From an uncultured Lachnoanaerobaculum sp. (GTDB taxonomy: Bacteria > Bacillota > Clostridia > Lachnospirales > Lachnospiraceae), in contig CALALP010000008.1 of the NCBI GenBank assembly GCA_937925515.1, positions 1 to 25,557 of the forward strand: a stretch of DNA of 25,557 nucleotides. The letters are read 5' to 3'. How positions within the stretch are numbered: position 1 is the first letter of the stretch; each line of letters begins with the position of its first letter. The translations under genes were made by a program, and so were the position numbers. A model generated the notes under the pieces. That model saw nothing but the letters and a program-made list of their open reading frames with translations, was not told where the DNA came from and did no database searches. Below are positions 1 to 6,706 of the stretch, in pieces.

Positions 1-72
1 GCTTATTTACGTCGTTTAGGGGAGGTTTTTTCTTTTACAAGTGTCAAAGATGGGATTATAGTTACAAAATAA
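1..72 (+). CDS. 3' end of an unidentified gene (partial)
   Basis: An open frame enters from the left edge in frame 1 and ends at a TAA at 70-72, giving a 23-residue tail that ends in SVKDGIIVTK. The tail is too short to assign to a family. It may be a real C-terminus because it is uninterrupted from the edge and the next gene starts about 115 bases later with its own promoter. A chance open frame this short is also plausible in this sequence. No rho-independent terminator is visible after it. Confidence 0.35.
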   Translation, partial: AYLRRLGEVFSFTSVKDGIIVTK

Positions 73-135
73 TTAAATGTCAAGGGTTTAAGAATGTGAT
101 ATGTAACAAAGCCTATTATTTTTGTACCAAAAGTA

Positions 136-166
136 TTGTGCTAGTATTTTAATTTTAAAGTATAAT
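136..166 (+). promoter_or_regulatory. Likely sigma-A promoter of the AraC-type gene
   Basis: A perfect -10 box TATAAT is at 161-166, with a partial -35 box TTGTGC at 136-141 and a 19-base spacer. The ribosome-binding site GAAAGGAG (173-180) follows almost at once, so the leader would be very short. The spacing is longer than ideal and the call rests mainly on the -10 box. Confidence 0.45.
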
Positions 167-187
167 GCCTTTGAAAGGAGATAAGCT

Positions 188-1033
188 ATGAATATGATTA
201 AATCATTCAATGATACTATTGAGTATATAGAAACTGTCTTAGATTCAAAAATTGATAAAAATAAGGTGTTTCAGCTTTCAAGTTATTCATTTGCTATGTT
301 TAGTAGGCTTTTTTCTATAATTACCAATATGACATTATCAGAGTATATAAGATATAGGAAATTAACTAGAGCAGCGATTGATTTGCGAGAAACAGGATTA
401 AAGGTAATAGATGTTGCACTTAAATATGGTTATGAATCAGCAGATTCTTTCTCAAATGCATTTAAGAAATTCCATGGCTATTCTCCTTTGGAAGTAAAAA
501 GGGGCAAGCAATTTAGAGTGTTTTCCCCTATTCAGCTTGCAATTAATGTAAAAGGAGGCAGAAAGATGAATGTTATAATTAAAAGAAAAGAAAAATTTTA
601 TGTGGCAGGTATTAAGCAGGAGAATATGGATAATGCATTATGTCCTGAAATATGGGATAAGCTATATTCTAAGTATGATGAAACTGAACTTGAAAAGTTT
701 GGTAGTGGGCAAAGTTATGGTATGTGTTATGGTATTGACAATGAAAACAAAATAAACTATATGGCTTGTTATGATGTTAAAGACACTGAAAAAGCAAAGA
801 AAATGGGGCTTGAGGTTGTAGAAATCTCAGAGGCTGAATATGCTATATTTGAATTAAAGGGAGCTATACCAAAGTGTATACATGACGGTTGGAAATATGC
901 TATGGAAGTATTTTTCCCTGAGCATGGTTACATTCATTCAGGTCATCCTGATTTTGAGGTTTATTCTAATGGCGATATGCATAGTGATAATTATAAAATG
1001 CAACTTTGGATACCAATAGAAAAGAATAAATAA
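188..1033 (+). CDS. AraC-family regulator with GyrI-like effector-binding domain
   Basis: This 281-residue protein has two parts. Residues about 6-108 form an AraC/XylS helix-turn-helix domain, with the typical MTLSEYIRYRKLTRAA helix and the second-helix pattern VALKYGYESADSFSNAFKKFHGYSP. Residues about 125-281 resemble the GyrI-like/AraC effector-binding fold that binds small molecules in BmrR- and Rob-type regulators. The arrangement resembles Rob and SoxS-like multidrug or stress regulators, so a role in sensing a small hydrophobic ligand is an inference. The first HTH helix (QLSSYSFAMFSRLF) lacks the usual LARxAGYS spelling but aligns. The ATG at 188 follows GAAAGGAG with 7 bases between. 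The convergent EamA transporter is a plausible but unproven target. The gene carries a strong internal ribosome-binding site at its domain junction (see 551-568). Confidence 0.85.
   Translation: MNMIKSFNDTIEYIETVLDSKIDKNKVFQLSSYSFAMFSRLFSIITNMTLSEYIRYRKLTRAAIDLRETGLKVIDVALKYGYESADSFSNAFKKFHGYSPLEVKRGKQFRVFSPIQLAINVKGGRKMNVIIKRKEKFYVAGIKQENMDNALCPEIWDKLYSKYDETELEKFGSGQSYGMCYGIDNENKINYMACYDVKDTEKAKKMGLEVVEISEAEYAIFELKGAIPKCIHDGWKYAMEVFFPEHGYIHSGHPDFEVYSNGDMHSDNYKMQLWIPIEKNK
551..568 (+). promoter_or_regulatory. Internal ribosome-binding site and ATG at the AraC domain junction
   Basis: AAAGGAGG (551-558) sits 7 bases ahead of an in-frame ATG (566-568), codon 127 of the AraC-type gene. Translation from here would give a free GyrI-like effector domain of about 155 residues without the DNA-binding domain. 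The sequence is as good as any true start in the window. Whether it is used cannot be told from sequence. Confidence 0.45.
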
Positions 1034-1042
1034 AGTTTATGT

Positions 1043-1079
1043 ATGGAGGTGTCTTAGCCGACGGCGAGGACACCTCCAT
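1043..1079. repeat. Long hairpin between convergent genes, with nested GC core
   Basis: An 11-bp perfect inverted repeat (arms 1043-1053 and 1069-1079, arm ATGGAGGTGTC) encloses a second short stem GCCG-A-CGGC (1057-1065). It lies between the AraC-type stop (1033) and the EamA stop (1095), where a bidirectional terminator would be expected. No T-run directly follows on either strand. The core resembles that of the hairpin at 5640-5674, although the outer arms are entirely different. Confidence 0.7.
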
Positions 1080-1094
1080 GTTACTTAGTAACTC

Positions 1095-1508
1095 CTACAT
1101 TACCATAAACAAAGTACCTGCTGTAATAAGCACTACTCCGATAAACATTTTCAAACTAACTTGTTCTCTTAGAATAACAAATGAAAGTATAAGTGTTATG
1201 ACTATACTAAATTTATCAATAGATGCGACTTTTGCAGTAGAACCTAATTGTAATGCTTTATAGTAGCAAAGCCAAGAAATTCCGGTAGCTAAACCGGAAA
1301 GTATTAGAAAAATCCAACTTTTTTTACCTATTTGTGCAATGCCTGATTGGCTACCTGTTATAAAAACCATTCCCCAAGACACAAAAAGAATAACAATAGT
1401 CCTTATTGCAGTGGCTAAATTTGAATTTACGTTTTCTATTCCTATTTTTGATAATACAGCTGTAAATGCTGCAAATAGTGCAGACAATATTGCAAATAAA
1501 ATATACAT
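1095..1508 (-). CDS. EamA-family (DMT superfamily) transporter, single-domain
   Basis: A 137-residue, highly hydrophobic protein with about four to five predicted membrane helices. It carries the hallmarks of one EamA domain: an N-terminal FAILSALFAAFTAVLSKIGIE segment, a central GLATGISWLCYYKALQLG, and a C-terminal FVILREQVSLKMFIGVVLITAG. Most EamA transporters have two such domains in about 290-300 residues. Single-domain members exist and probably work as dimers, so this is not necessarily a fragment. The substrate cannot be predicted. The ATG (complement of 1506-1508) follows a GGAGGAA ribosome-binding site (complement of about 1511-1517) at rather short spacing. The gene converges on the AraC-type regulator. 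No convincing promoter was found in the 270-base gap upstream. Confidence 0.82.
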   Translation of the reverse strand: MYILFAILSALFAAFTAVLSKIGIENVNSNLATAIRTIVILFVSWGMVFITGSQSGIAQIGKKSWIFLILSGLATGISWLCYYKALQLGSTAKVASIDKFSIVITLILSFVILREQVSLKMFIGVVLITAGTLFMVM

Positions 1509-1643
1509 ATTTCCTCCAAGTTAATACCGTTAATTTTTACTAAGTTTCGCAAGTTATCATTGTCTATAATACTACTTTTTTGAAAAAGAATAAACTGTCT
1601 ATTGTGATTTATGTTAAAAATAACGCAACACTTGTTTTTTTAC

Positions 1644-1672
1644 TTGACTAAAAGTTTAGGATTTGTTAAGAT
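1644..1672 (+). promoter_or_regulatory. Probable promoter of the mod operon
   Basis: TTGACT (1644-1649) and TAAGAT (1667-1672) are separated by 17 bases. The -35 box is good and the -10 box moderate. The predicted start lies just inside or before a 14-bp palindrome, leaving a leader of about 110 bases before modA. A second candidate, TTGCAA at 1721-1726, lacks a good -10 box. Confidence 0.45.
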
Positions 1673-1710
1673 TAATCGATTAATTAAGTAAGAAAGTTGT
1701 AATATATTAC
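1671..1710. promoter_or_regulatory. Two perfect palindromes in the modA leader (possible operator)
   Basis: ATTAATCGATTAAT (1671-1684) and GTAATATATTAC (1699-1710) are both perfect palindromes with centres 27 bp apart. They are bridged by a second inverted repeat, TTAAGTAA (1684-1691) and TTACTTAA (1707-1714). They lie at or just after the predicted promoter, a position suiting a dimeric repressor such as a ModE- or TetR-like protein. No regulator can be named, and AT-rich DNA produces some palindromes by chance. Confidence 0.4.
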
Positions 1711-1788
1711 TTAAAAGCTATTGCAACAGTCTGACTTAAGAAATTAGTTCGTTACTAGTTTAGTTTTAATACTATGGAGGGAAAGTAA

Positions 1789-2703
1789 GTGAAAAAAGCT
1801 TTATTAGCAATGTTTTTAGGTGCAACATTACTTAGTGCTTGTGCAAAAACCGATAAGGTAGAAACAACTACTACACAAGCTGAAACTACTAAGGCAGCAG
1901 AAACCACAAAGGCAGAGGAAACTACCAAAGCGGCAGAAACTACTAAAGAGGCAAGCATGACAGATGCAAAGGAGCTTACAGTATTTGCGGCTGCATCTAT
2001 GACAGAAACTCTTACAGAGCTTGGAGAAAAGTATATGCAGGCTCATCCTGAAATTAAGATTGTTTATAACTTTGATTCTTCAGGAACATTAAAAACTCAG
2101 ATTGAAGAGGGTGCTGAGGCAGATGTATTTATATCAGCAGGTCAAAAGCAGATGAATCAGCTTGATATTAAGGCAGATAAGGAAGTTAATGACAAGGGAC
2201 TTGATTTTATACTTGATGGAACAAGATTTAATATACTTGAAAATAAAGTAGCTTTAGTTGTTCCTGAGGGAAATCCAAAGAATATAAATTCTTATGATGA
2301 CTTAAAGAAAGGTCTTGAAGAGGGAACGGTTGTTCTTGCTATGGGAAATGCAGATGTGCCTGTGGGACAGTATACACAAAAGATTTTTAAGTATTTCAAT
2401 CTTGACGAGAGTAAGATTGCAGAGGCAGGTCATATAACTTATGGTACAAATGTTAAAGAAGTTACAACACAAGTTTCAGAGGGTACAGTTGATTGTGGAG
2501 TAATTTATCAAACAGATGCATTTTCAGCTAAACTTAAGGTTGTAGATACTGCTACAAAGGAAATGTGTGGACAGGTAATTTATCCTGCTGCAGTTTTAAA
2601 GAATTCAAAGAATGTTGATGATGCAAAGGCTTATCTTGAGTACTTAAAGACTGATGAGGCATCTAAGGTATTTGAGAATGTAGGGTTTACTCCAATAAAG
2701 TAA
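1789..2703 (+). CDS. modA: Molybdate-binding lipoprotein ModA
   Basis: This is the extracellular solute-binding protein of the molybdate/tungstate ABC importer, 304 residues long. A lipoprotein signal ends in LLSAC, with Cys18 as the lipidated residue. A low-complexity linker of four ETTKAA-like repeats follows (residues 32-55), then the ModA fold starting at LTVFAAASMTETL (residues about 64-76). The segments SSGTLKTQIEEGAEADVFIS, VALVVPEGNP and MGNADVPVGQY are typical of ModA. The protein starts with GTG at 1789, with GGAGGG (1777-1782) placed correctly; an ATG overlapping that site at 1774 is not in a useful position. It heads the mod operon but is separated from modB by a strong terminator, consistent with more binding protein than permease being made. 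Molybdate versus tungstate preference cannot be read from the sequence. Confidence 0.95.
   Translation: MKKALLAMFLGATLLSACAKTDKVETTTTQAETTKAAETTKAEETTKAAETTKEASMTDAKELTVFAAASMTETLTELGEKYMQAHPEIKIVYNFDSSGTLKTQIEEGAEADVFISAGQKQMNQLDIKADKEVNDKGLDFILDGTRFNILENKVALVVPEGNPKNINSYDDLKKGLEEGTVVLAMGNADVPVGQYTQKIFKYFNLDESKIAEAGHITYGTNVKEVTTQVSEGTVDCGVIYQTDAFSAKLKVVDTATKEMCGQVIYPAAVLKNSKNVDDAKAYLEYLKTDEASKVFENVGFTPIK
1882..1953 (+). repeat. Four tandem 18-bp repeats encoding the ModA linker
   Basis: Four consecutive 18-base units begin at 1882, 1900, 1918 and 1936, encoding ETTKAA, ETTKAE, ETTKAA and ETTKEA. Synonymous codons differ between units (ACT/ACC/ACA, AAG/AAA). The repeat is therefore conserved at protein level and is not a fresh slippage expansion. 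It tethers the binding domain to the lipid anchor. Confidence 0.85.
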
Positions 2704-2740
2704 TTTGGTAATAGAGATTTTGGGATTAAAAATGTTTAGG

Positions 2741-2765
2741 GCGAGGAGTAATCCTCGCTTTTTTT
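2741..2765 (+). terminator. Rho-independent terminator between modA and modB
   Basis: The 7-bp stem GCGAGGA / TCCTCGC (2741-2747 and 2752-2758) has a four-base loop, GTAA, and is followed at once by seven T (2759-2765). It lies 37 bases after the modA stop and 48 bases before modB. Partial readthrough would lower modBC relative to modA. A TATAAT at 2778-2783 with a poor -35 could be a weak second promoter for modB. Confidence 0.9.
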
Positions 2766-2812
2766 ATAAAATTAAGTTATAATTAATAAAAACAATTATA
2801 GAAAGAAATGTT

Positions 2813-3496
2813 ATGGATTTTTACCCCTTTTGGAACTCGCTTAGAATAGCAGGAATAAGTACATTTTTTATATTCTTTTTTGGAATATTTGCGGCATATT
2901 ATATTGCTAAAGCCCCTAGATTAATTAAGGGTGTGCTTGACGTTATCTTTACTCTTCCACTAGTTTTGCCCCCTACTGTTGTAGGTTATTTATTAATAAG
3001 ATTGCTTGGACCTAAGAGATTTCTAGGGAAGCTTGCTCTTAGCCTTTTTGGAATCAGACTTACTATGACTTGGTGGTCTGCGATATTTGCAACAATAGTT
3101 GTAATATTTCCACTTATGTATAGAACTGCAAGAGGAGCTTTTGAGGCATTTGATGAAAATTTAGTTTATGCGGCAAAATCCATTGGACTTAGTAATACCT
3201 ATATTTTTTGGAGGATAATAATGCCTTACTGTAAACAAGGAATATTTGCAGGGACAGTTTTGGCGTTTGCAAGAGCTTTAGGAGAATATGGTGCAACAAG
3301 TATGATTGCAGGTTACACCCCCGGAAAAACTGCAACTATCTCAACAACAGTTTATCAATTATGGAGAACAAATGATGACTTGCTTGCATTTAAATGGGTA
3401 ATGATAAATATGGCAATATCATTTGTAGTTTTGCTTGCTGTAAATATGCTTGAGAAAAAGAAAGATAATACTGAAAAATATAGGGGAGGAAAATAA
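2813..3496 (+). CDS. modB: Molybdate ABC transporter permease ModB
   Basis: A 227-residue integral membrane permease with about five to six helices that forms the channel of the ModABC importer. The ABC-permease EAA loop, which contacts ModC, lies at about residues 111-139 and includes AAKSIGLSNTYIFWRIIMP. The ModB-typical segments LPLVLPPTVVGYLL (48-61) and ARALGEYGATSMIAG (153-167) are present. Length is normal for the family. The ATG at 2813 has only a weak ribosome-binding site (GAAAGAA, 2801-2807). The start is chosen because MDFYPFWNSLRIA matches usual ModB N-termini. The stop overlaps the modC start by one base (TAATG), indicating translational coupling. Confidence 0.95.
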   Translation: MDFYPFWNSLRIAGISTFFIFFFGIFAAYYIAKAPRLIKGVLDVIFTLPLVLPPTVVGYLLIRLLGPKRFLGKLALSLFGIRLTMTWWSAIFATIVVIFPLMYRTARGAFEAFDENLVYAAKSIGLSNTYIFWRIIMPYCKQGIFAGTVLAFARALGEYGATSMIAGYTPGKTATISTTVYQLWRTNDDLLAFKWVMINMAISFVVLLAVNMLEKKKDNTEKYRGGK

Positions 3497-4524
3497 TGTC
3501 TATTTTTGTTGATATAGAAAAACATTTTCAAGGTTTTACTTTAAAGGCTAAGTTTGAAGTCCAAAATGAAGTTATATCCCTACTTGGGGCATCAGGTTGT
3601 GGTAAAAGTATGATACTTAAATGTATAGCAGGAATTGTAAAACCTGATAAGGGTAAAATTATACTTGATGATGTAACACTTTTTGACTCTGAAAAAAAGA
3701 TTAATCTTAGTACACAAAAAAGGCGTGTCGGATTATTATTTCAAAATTATGCCCTTTTTCCAAATATGACAGTTTTACAAAATATAAAGGCAGGAAGTCT
3801 TAGAGATAAGAAAAAAGATGACTCTGAAATAGAGAGAGTTATAGAAAAATTTGGACTTTCTGATTTAAAGAGTCGTTTTCCTCATCAGCTTTCAGGAGGT
3901 CAGCAGCAAAGAGTTGCATTAGCAAGAATACTTGTATCAGCCCCTAATATTTTGATGCTTGATGAACCATTTTCAGCACTTGATACTCATCTTAGGTTTA
4001 CATTAGAAAAAGAACTTAAAAAAGTAATTAAAGACTTTAAGAAGACAGTTATATTTGTATCGCATAATAGAGATGAAGTGTTTAGATTTTCAGATAAAAT
4101 AGCAGTTATGAATAATGGCAATATAGAAGTTTTTGGAGATAAAGAGGAAGTTTTTAGTTATCCTAAGACGAAAGAGGCGGCACTTCTTACAGGTTGTAAA
4201 AATATATCGAGATTAAAAAAATTAGATAATGGAAAAATAGAGGCAGTTGATTTTGGACTCATTTTTAATAAACCGGCAGATGATGAAAATTATATAGGTA
4301 TAAGGCGACATGATGTATTACTTGGAAAGGGAGAAAATAGTTGTGAATGTAAGATAGTAGGAGTTATCGAAAATCCATTTTCTTATATAATTAGTTTAAA
4401 TCCTATTGGAAAGCCTAGTAACTGTATTATTGATGCTGATATATCTAAGGAACAATATAAAAATATAGACTCAGAAAATATTTTTATAAGTATTACAAAT
4501 GAGAAAATTATGCTATTATATTAA
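3496..4524 (+). CDS. modC: Molybdate ABC transporter ATPase ModC
   Basis: A 342-residue ABC ATPase that powers the importer on the cytoplasmic face. All nucleotide-binding motifs are intact: Walker A GASGCGKS (31-38), Q-loop Q83 in LLFQNYALFP, signature LSGGQQQR (132-139), Walker B LMLDEPF (153-159), and H-loop H190. Residues about 235-342 form a C-terminal domain where ModC proteins carry a TOBE/MOP-type regulatory fold; similarity there is weak by eye (IGIRRHDVLLG). The ATG overlaps the modB stop and is preceded by GGGGAGGA (3483-3490). A short tandem repeat (TCAAGTTTT(T)AG at 4532 and 4546) follows, and the MoeA-like gene starts 68 bases on, probably in the same transcript. Confidence 0.93.
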   Translation: MSIFVDIEKHFQGFTLKAKFEVQNEVISLLGASGCGKSMILKCIAGIVKPDKGKIILDDVTLFDSEKKINLSTQKRRVGLLFQNYALFPNMTVLQNIKAGSLRDKKKDDSEIERVIEKFGLSDLKSRFPHQLSGGQQQRVALARILVSAPNILMLDEPFSALDTHLRFTLEKELKKVIKDFKKTVIFVSHNRDEVFRFSDKIAVMNNGNIEVFGDKEEVFSYPKTKEAALLTGCKNISRLKKLDNGKIEAVDFGLIFNKPADDENYIGIRRHDVLLGKGENSCECKIVGVIENPFSYIISLNPIGKPSNCIIDADISKEQYKNIDSENIFISITNEKIMLLY

Positions 4525-4592
4525 ATACAATTCAAGTTTTTAGTATCAAGTTTTAGGTTGCTCAGTAAAACATTTATAAAGTTAGGGGGATT

Positions 4593-5609
4593 ATGCAAAA
4601 AGTAGAAGTTACAAATGCCATAGGAAAAAAGCTCTGCCACGATATAACTGCTGTAAAAGACGGCTTTAAAGGGGCATATTTTAAAAGAGGGCATATAATA
4701 AAAGAAGAAGATATTGCTGAACTTTTAAATCTAGGTAAAAGACATGTGTATATTTGGGAGGAAAATGCCGGAGAAATACATGAGGAAGATGCAGCAGTTC
4801 GTCTTGCAAATATGAATAAACTTGATAATGCTCATTATACCGATGTGAGCGAGGGAAAGACAGTTCTAATTTCAGATGTGGCAGGAATGTTTAAGCTTGA
4901 CAGCGAACTTTTATTTAAGATAAATATGATAGGGGATATAACCATAGTAACCTTGCCTGACCATTATCCAGTAGAAGTCGGCACAAGAGTTGCCTCTATG
5001 AGAATTATTCCATTAGTTACAAAAGAAGAGCAAATTATTAAAGCAGAAAATATGTGTAAGGGAAATGAACTCTACAAAATATACCCTTATAAACATAAGA
5101 AAGTTGGAGTAGTAATTACAGGTTATGAGGTTTTTAGTGGTCGCATTAAGGATAAATTTGAACCTGTTATAAGAGAAAAACTTAAAAACTATCCATGTGA
5201 TATAATAGGTGTTACCATTTGTAATGATGATGTTTATATGATAGAAGAAGAAGCAAGAAAATTCATTGAACTTGGGGCAGAACTTTTAGTATTTACAGGA
5301 GGAATGTCAGTTGACCCTGATGACATTACCCCTAGTGCAATCTCAAGACTTGGAGGAGAAATTATAACAAGAGGAGTTCCGGCACAACCGGGAAATATGA
5401 CATTACTTTCTTATATTGGAAATGTTACAGCAGTCGGAGTTCCGGGGGCGGCAATTTCTTGTCCGACAACAGTTTTAGATATTTTATTACCTCAGATATT
5501 TACAGATTTAAAATTTAAAAAGGAAGATTTAGTAAGACTTGGAGCAGGGGGATTATATCAATTTGACGCTCCAGAAGACTTCCCAAATATAGCATTTGGA
5601 AGATATTAA
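4593..5609 (+). CDS. MoeA-like molybdopterin-binding protein (short form)
   Basis: This 338-residue protein contains a MoCF-biosynthesis (molybdopterin-binding) domain at about residues 169-305. It shows VGVVITGYEVFSGRIKDKF (171-189) and the signature FTGGMSVDPDDITPSAI (234-250). The N-terminal half resembles the MoeA linker region only loosely, and the usual C-terminal domain IV of MoeA (total about 400 residues) is missing or replaced by about 35 residues. Family knowledge suggests a role in molybdate insertion or molybdopterin handling. Whether it replaces MoeA is inference, so no symbol is given. The ATG at 4593 has TTAGGGGG (4581-4588) as ribosome-binding site. It follows modC and precedes moaA, separated from the latter by two hairpins. 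Confidence 0.85.
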   Translation: MQKVEVTNAIGKKLCHDITAVKDGFKGAYFKRGHIIKEEDIAELLNLGKRHVYIWEENAGEIHEEDAAVRLANMNKLDNAHYTDVSEGKTVLISDVAGMFKLDSELLFKINMIGDITIVTLPDHYPVEVGTRVASMRIIPLVTKEEQIIKAENMCKGNELYKIYPYKHKKVGVVITGYEVFSGRIKDKFEPVIREKLKNYPCDIIGVTICNDDVYMIEEEARKFIELGAELLVFTGGMSVDPDDITPSAISRLGGEIITRGVPAQPGNMTLLSYIGNVTAVGVPGAAISCPTTVLDILLPQIFTDLKFKKEDLVRLGAGGLYQFDAPEDFPNIAFGRY

Positions 5610-5639
5610 TGAACTAAGGGATAATACTAAGTAAACTAT

Positions 5640-5674
5640 TGGTATTTTCCTCGCCAGCGGCAAGGAAAATACCA
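5640..5674. repeat. Long hairpin with GC core, second copy of the type at 1043
   Basis: A 12-bp perfect inverted repeat (5640-5651 and 5663-5674, arm TGGTATTTTCCT) encloses GCC-AGC-GGC (5653-5661). Read on the minus strand, its core CTTGCCGCTGGCGAGGA aligns with CTTAGCCGACGGCGAGGA of the 1043-1079 hairpin, while the outer arms share no sequence. It lies 31 bases after the MoeA-like stop. No T-run follows directly. Confidence 0.7.
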
Positions 5675-5699
5675 TAATACATATTTAGAATGTAATAAG

Positions 5700-5739
5700 C
5701 AAATCTCACTATTATAATAGGAGAGATTTGTTTTGTTTT
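5700..5739 (+). terminator. Probable terminator or attenuator ahead of moaA
   Basis: The arms CAAATCTC (5700-5707) and GAGATTTG (5723-5730) form an 8-bp stem with a 15-base loop, followed by TTTTGTTTT (5731-5739). Stem GC content is low, so termination may be partial. The hairpin ends 25 bases before the moaA ATG, so it would control moaA rather than simply end the previous transcript. The loop contains TATAAT (5713-5718), which could alternatively be a -10 box. Confidence 0.55.
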
Positions 5740-5763
5740 CATAGGAAATTTAAGGAAAAATTT

Positions 5764-6705
5764 ATGATAGATAGTTTCAATAGGAAAATTACTTATCTTA
5801 GAGTATCAGTAACACAAGATTGTAACTTAAGGTGTAGATATTGTATGCCTTTGGAGGGAATTACTTGTTGTGATACACTAAGCGAAGATGAAATTATAGA
5901 TGCAATAAGTGTTGCAGCAGATATGGGAGTTACAAAAATAAGAATAACAGGGGGAGAACCTCTTGTTAGAAAAAATATAGTATCAATTTGCGATAGAATA
6001 AGCAAAATAAATGGAATAGAAAAGATAGGCATAACTACAAATGGAATATTACTTTCTAAACTTGCCTTTGACTTAAAGAAAGCAGGTGTGGATTATGCAA
6101 ATATCAGCTTAGATACAATGTCATCTGAAAAATATCACTATATAACTAGGTGGGGCAAGATAGAAGATGTTTTTTCAGGAATTGAGGCAGTGCTTAGTGC
6201 AGGCTTTAAAAGAGTTAAGATAAATACTGTACTTATGGGTGGTTTTAATGATAATGAGATACAGGAACTTGCAGAACTTACCTATAAATATCCGATAGAT
6301 GTAAGATTTATAGAACTTATGCCAATGTATGACAGCAAAGACTTTGACGCTAATACTATGATACCTACTGACAAAGTTTTAGAGGTTTTACCAAATTTAG
6401 AGGAACTTACACTTGACGGAGTAGCAAGACTTTATAAACTACCAAATGCCCTAGGGAATATAGGTCTTATAAGTCCGGTAAGTTCTCATTTTTGTGCCTC
6501 TTGCAATAGATTAAGACTTACTGCCGACGGTAAAATCAAGCCTTGTTTACATTCTCCAAAAGAGTATTCTATAAAAGGCTTAAATAGAGAACAGATGAGA
6601 GCAGTATTTGAGGAATCAGTATTTAAAAAGCCAAAAGCCCATGACATACTGTCAGCAGTAAATAGAAGTAAGTCAGGCAGAAATATGAATGAAATAGGAG
6701 GTTAA
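5764..6705 (+). CDS. moaA: GTP 3',8-cyclase MoaA
   Basis: A radical-SAM enzyme that, with MoaC, converts GTP to cyclic pyranopterin monophosphate, the first step of molybdenum cofactor synthesis. With the start at ATG 5764 it has 313 residues. The N-terminal cluster motif is CNLRCRYC (Cys20, Cys24, Cys27), followed by ITGGEPLVR. The second 4Fe-4S cluster is supplied by the C-terminal FCASCNRLRLTADGKIKPCL, and the chain ends in the conserved Gly-Gly (EIGG). The frame stays open to a TTG at 5728, but that start lies in the preceding hairpin. ATG 5764 has AAGGA (5752-5756) at good spacing and matches the usual MoaA N-terminus. It is followed after one base by moaC. Confidence 0.95.
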   Translation: MIDSFNRKITYLRVSVTQDCNLRCRYCMPLEGITCCDTLSEDEIIDAISVAADMGVTKIRITGGEPLVRKNIVSICDRISKINGIEKIGITTNGILLSKLAFDLKKAGVDYANISLDTMSSEKYHYITRWGKIEDVFSGIEAVLSAGFKRVKINTVLMGGFNDNEIQELAELTYKYPIDVRFIELMPMYDSKDFDANTMIPTDKVLEVLPNLEELTLDGVARLYKLPNALGNIGLISPVSSHFCASCNRLRLTADGKIKPCLHSPKEYSIKGLNREQMRAVFEESVFKKPKAHDILSAVNRSKSGRNMNEIGG

Positions 6706-6706
6706 A

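Noticed and set aside
1039..1263. Short + strand frame across the hairpin and the EamA 3' end
   Set aside because: It runs through the inverted repeat and opposite a clear transporter gene, and lacks a ribosome-binding site placed for its start.
1789..2046. Minus-strand frames with valine/alanine- or cysteine-rich translations opposite modA
   Set aside because: They are antisense shadows of the ETTKA repeat and the lipoprotein signal, with no ribosome-binding site and no protein-like composition.
4532..4556. Tandem TCAAGTTTT(T)AG pair after modC
   Set aside because: Two copies of an 11-12 base AT-rich word 14 bases apart with no relation to a promoter; probably chance or local duplication.
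5610..5763. Molybdenum cofactor riboswitch before moaA
   Set aside because: The region is too AT-rich and short, and shows only two simple hairpins rather than the multi-stem Moco RNA architecture.
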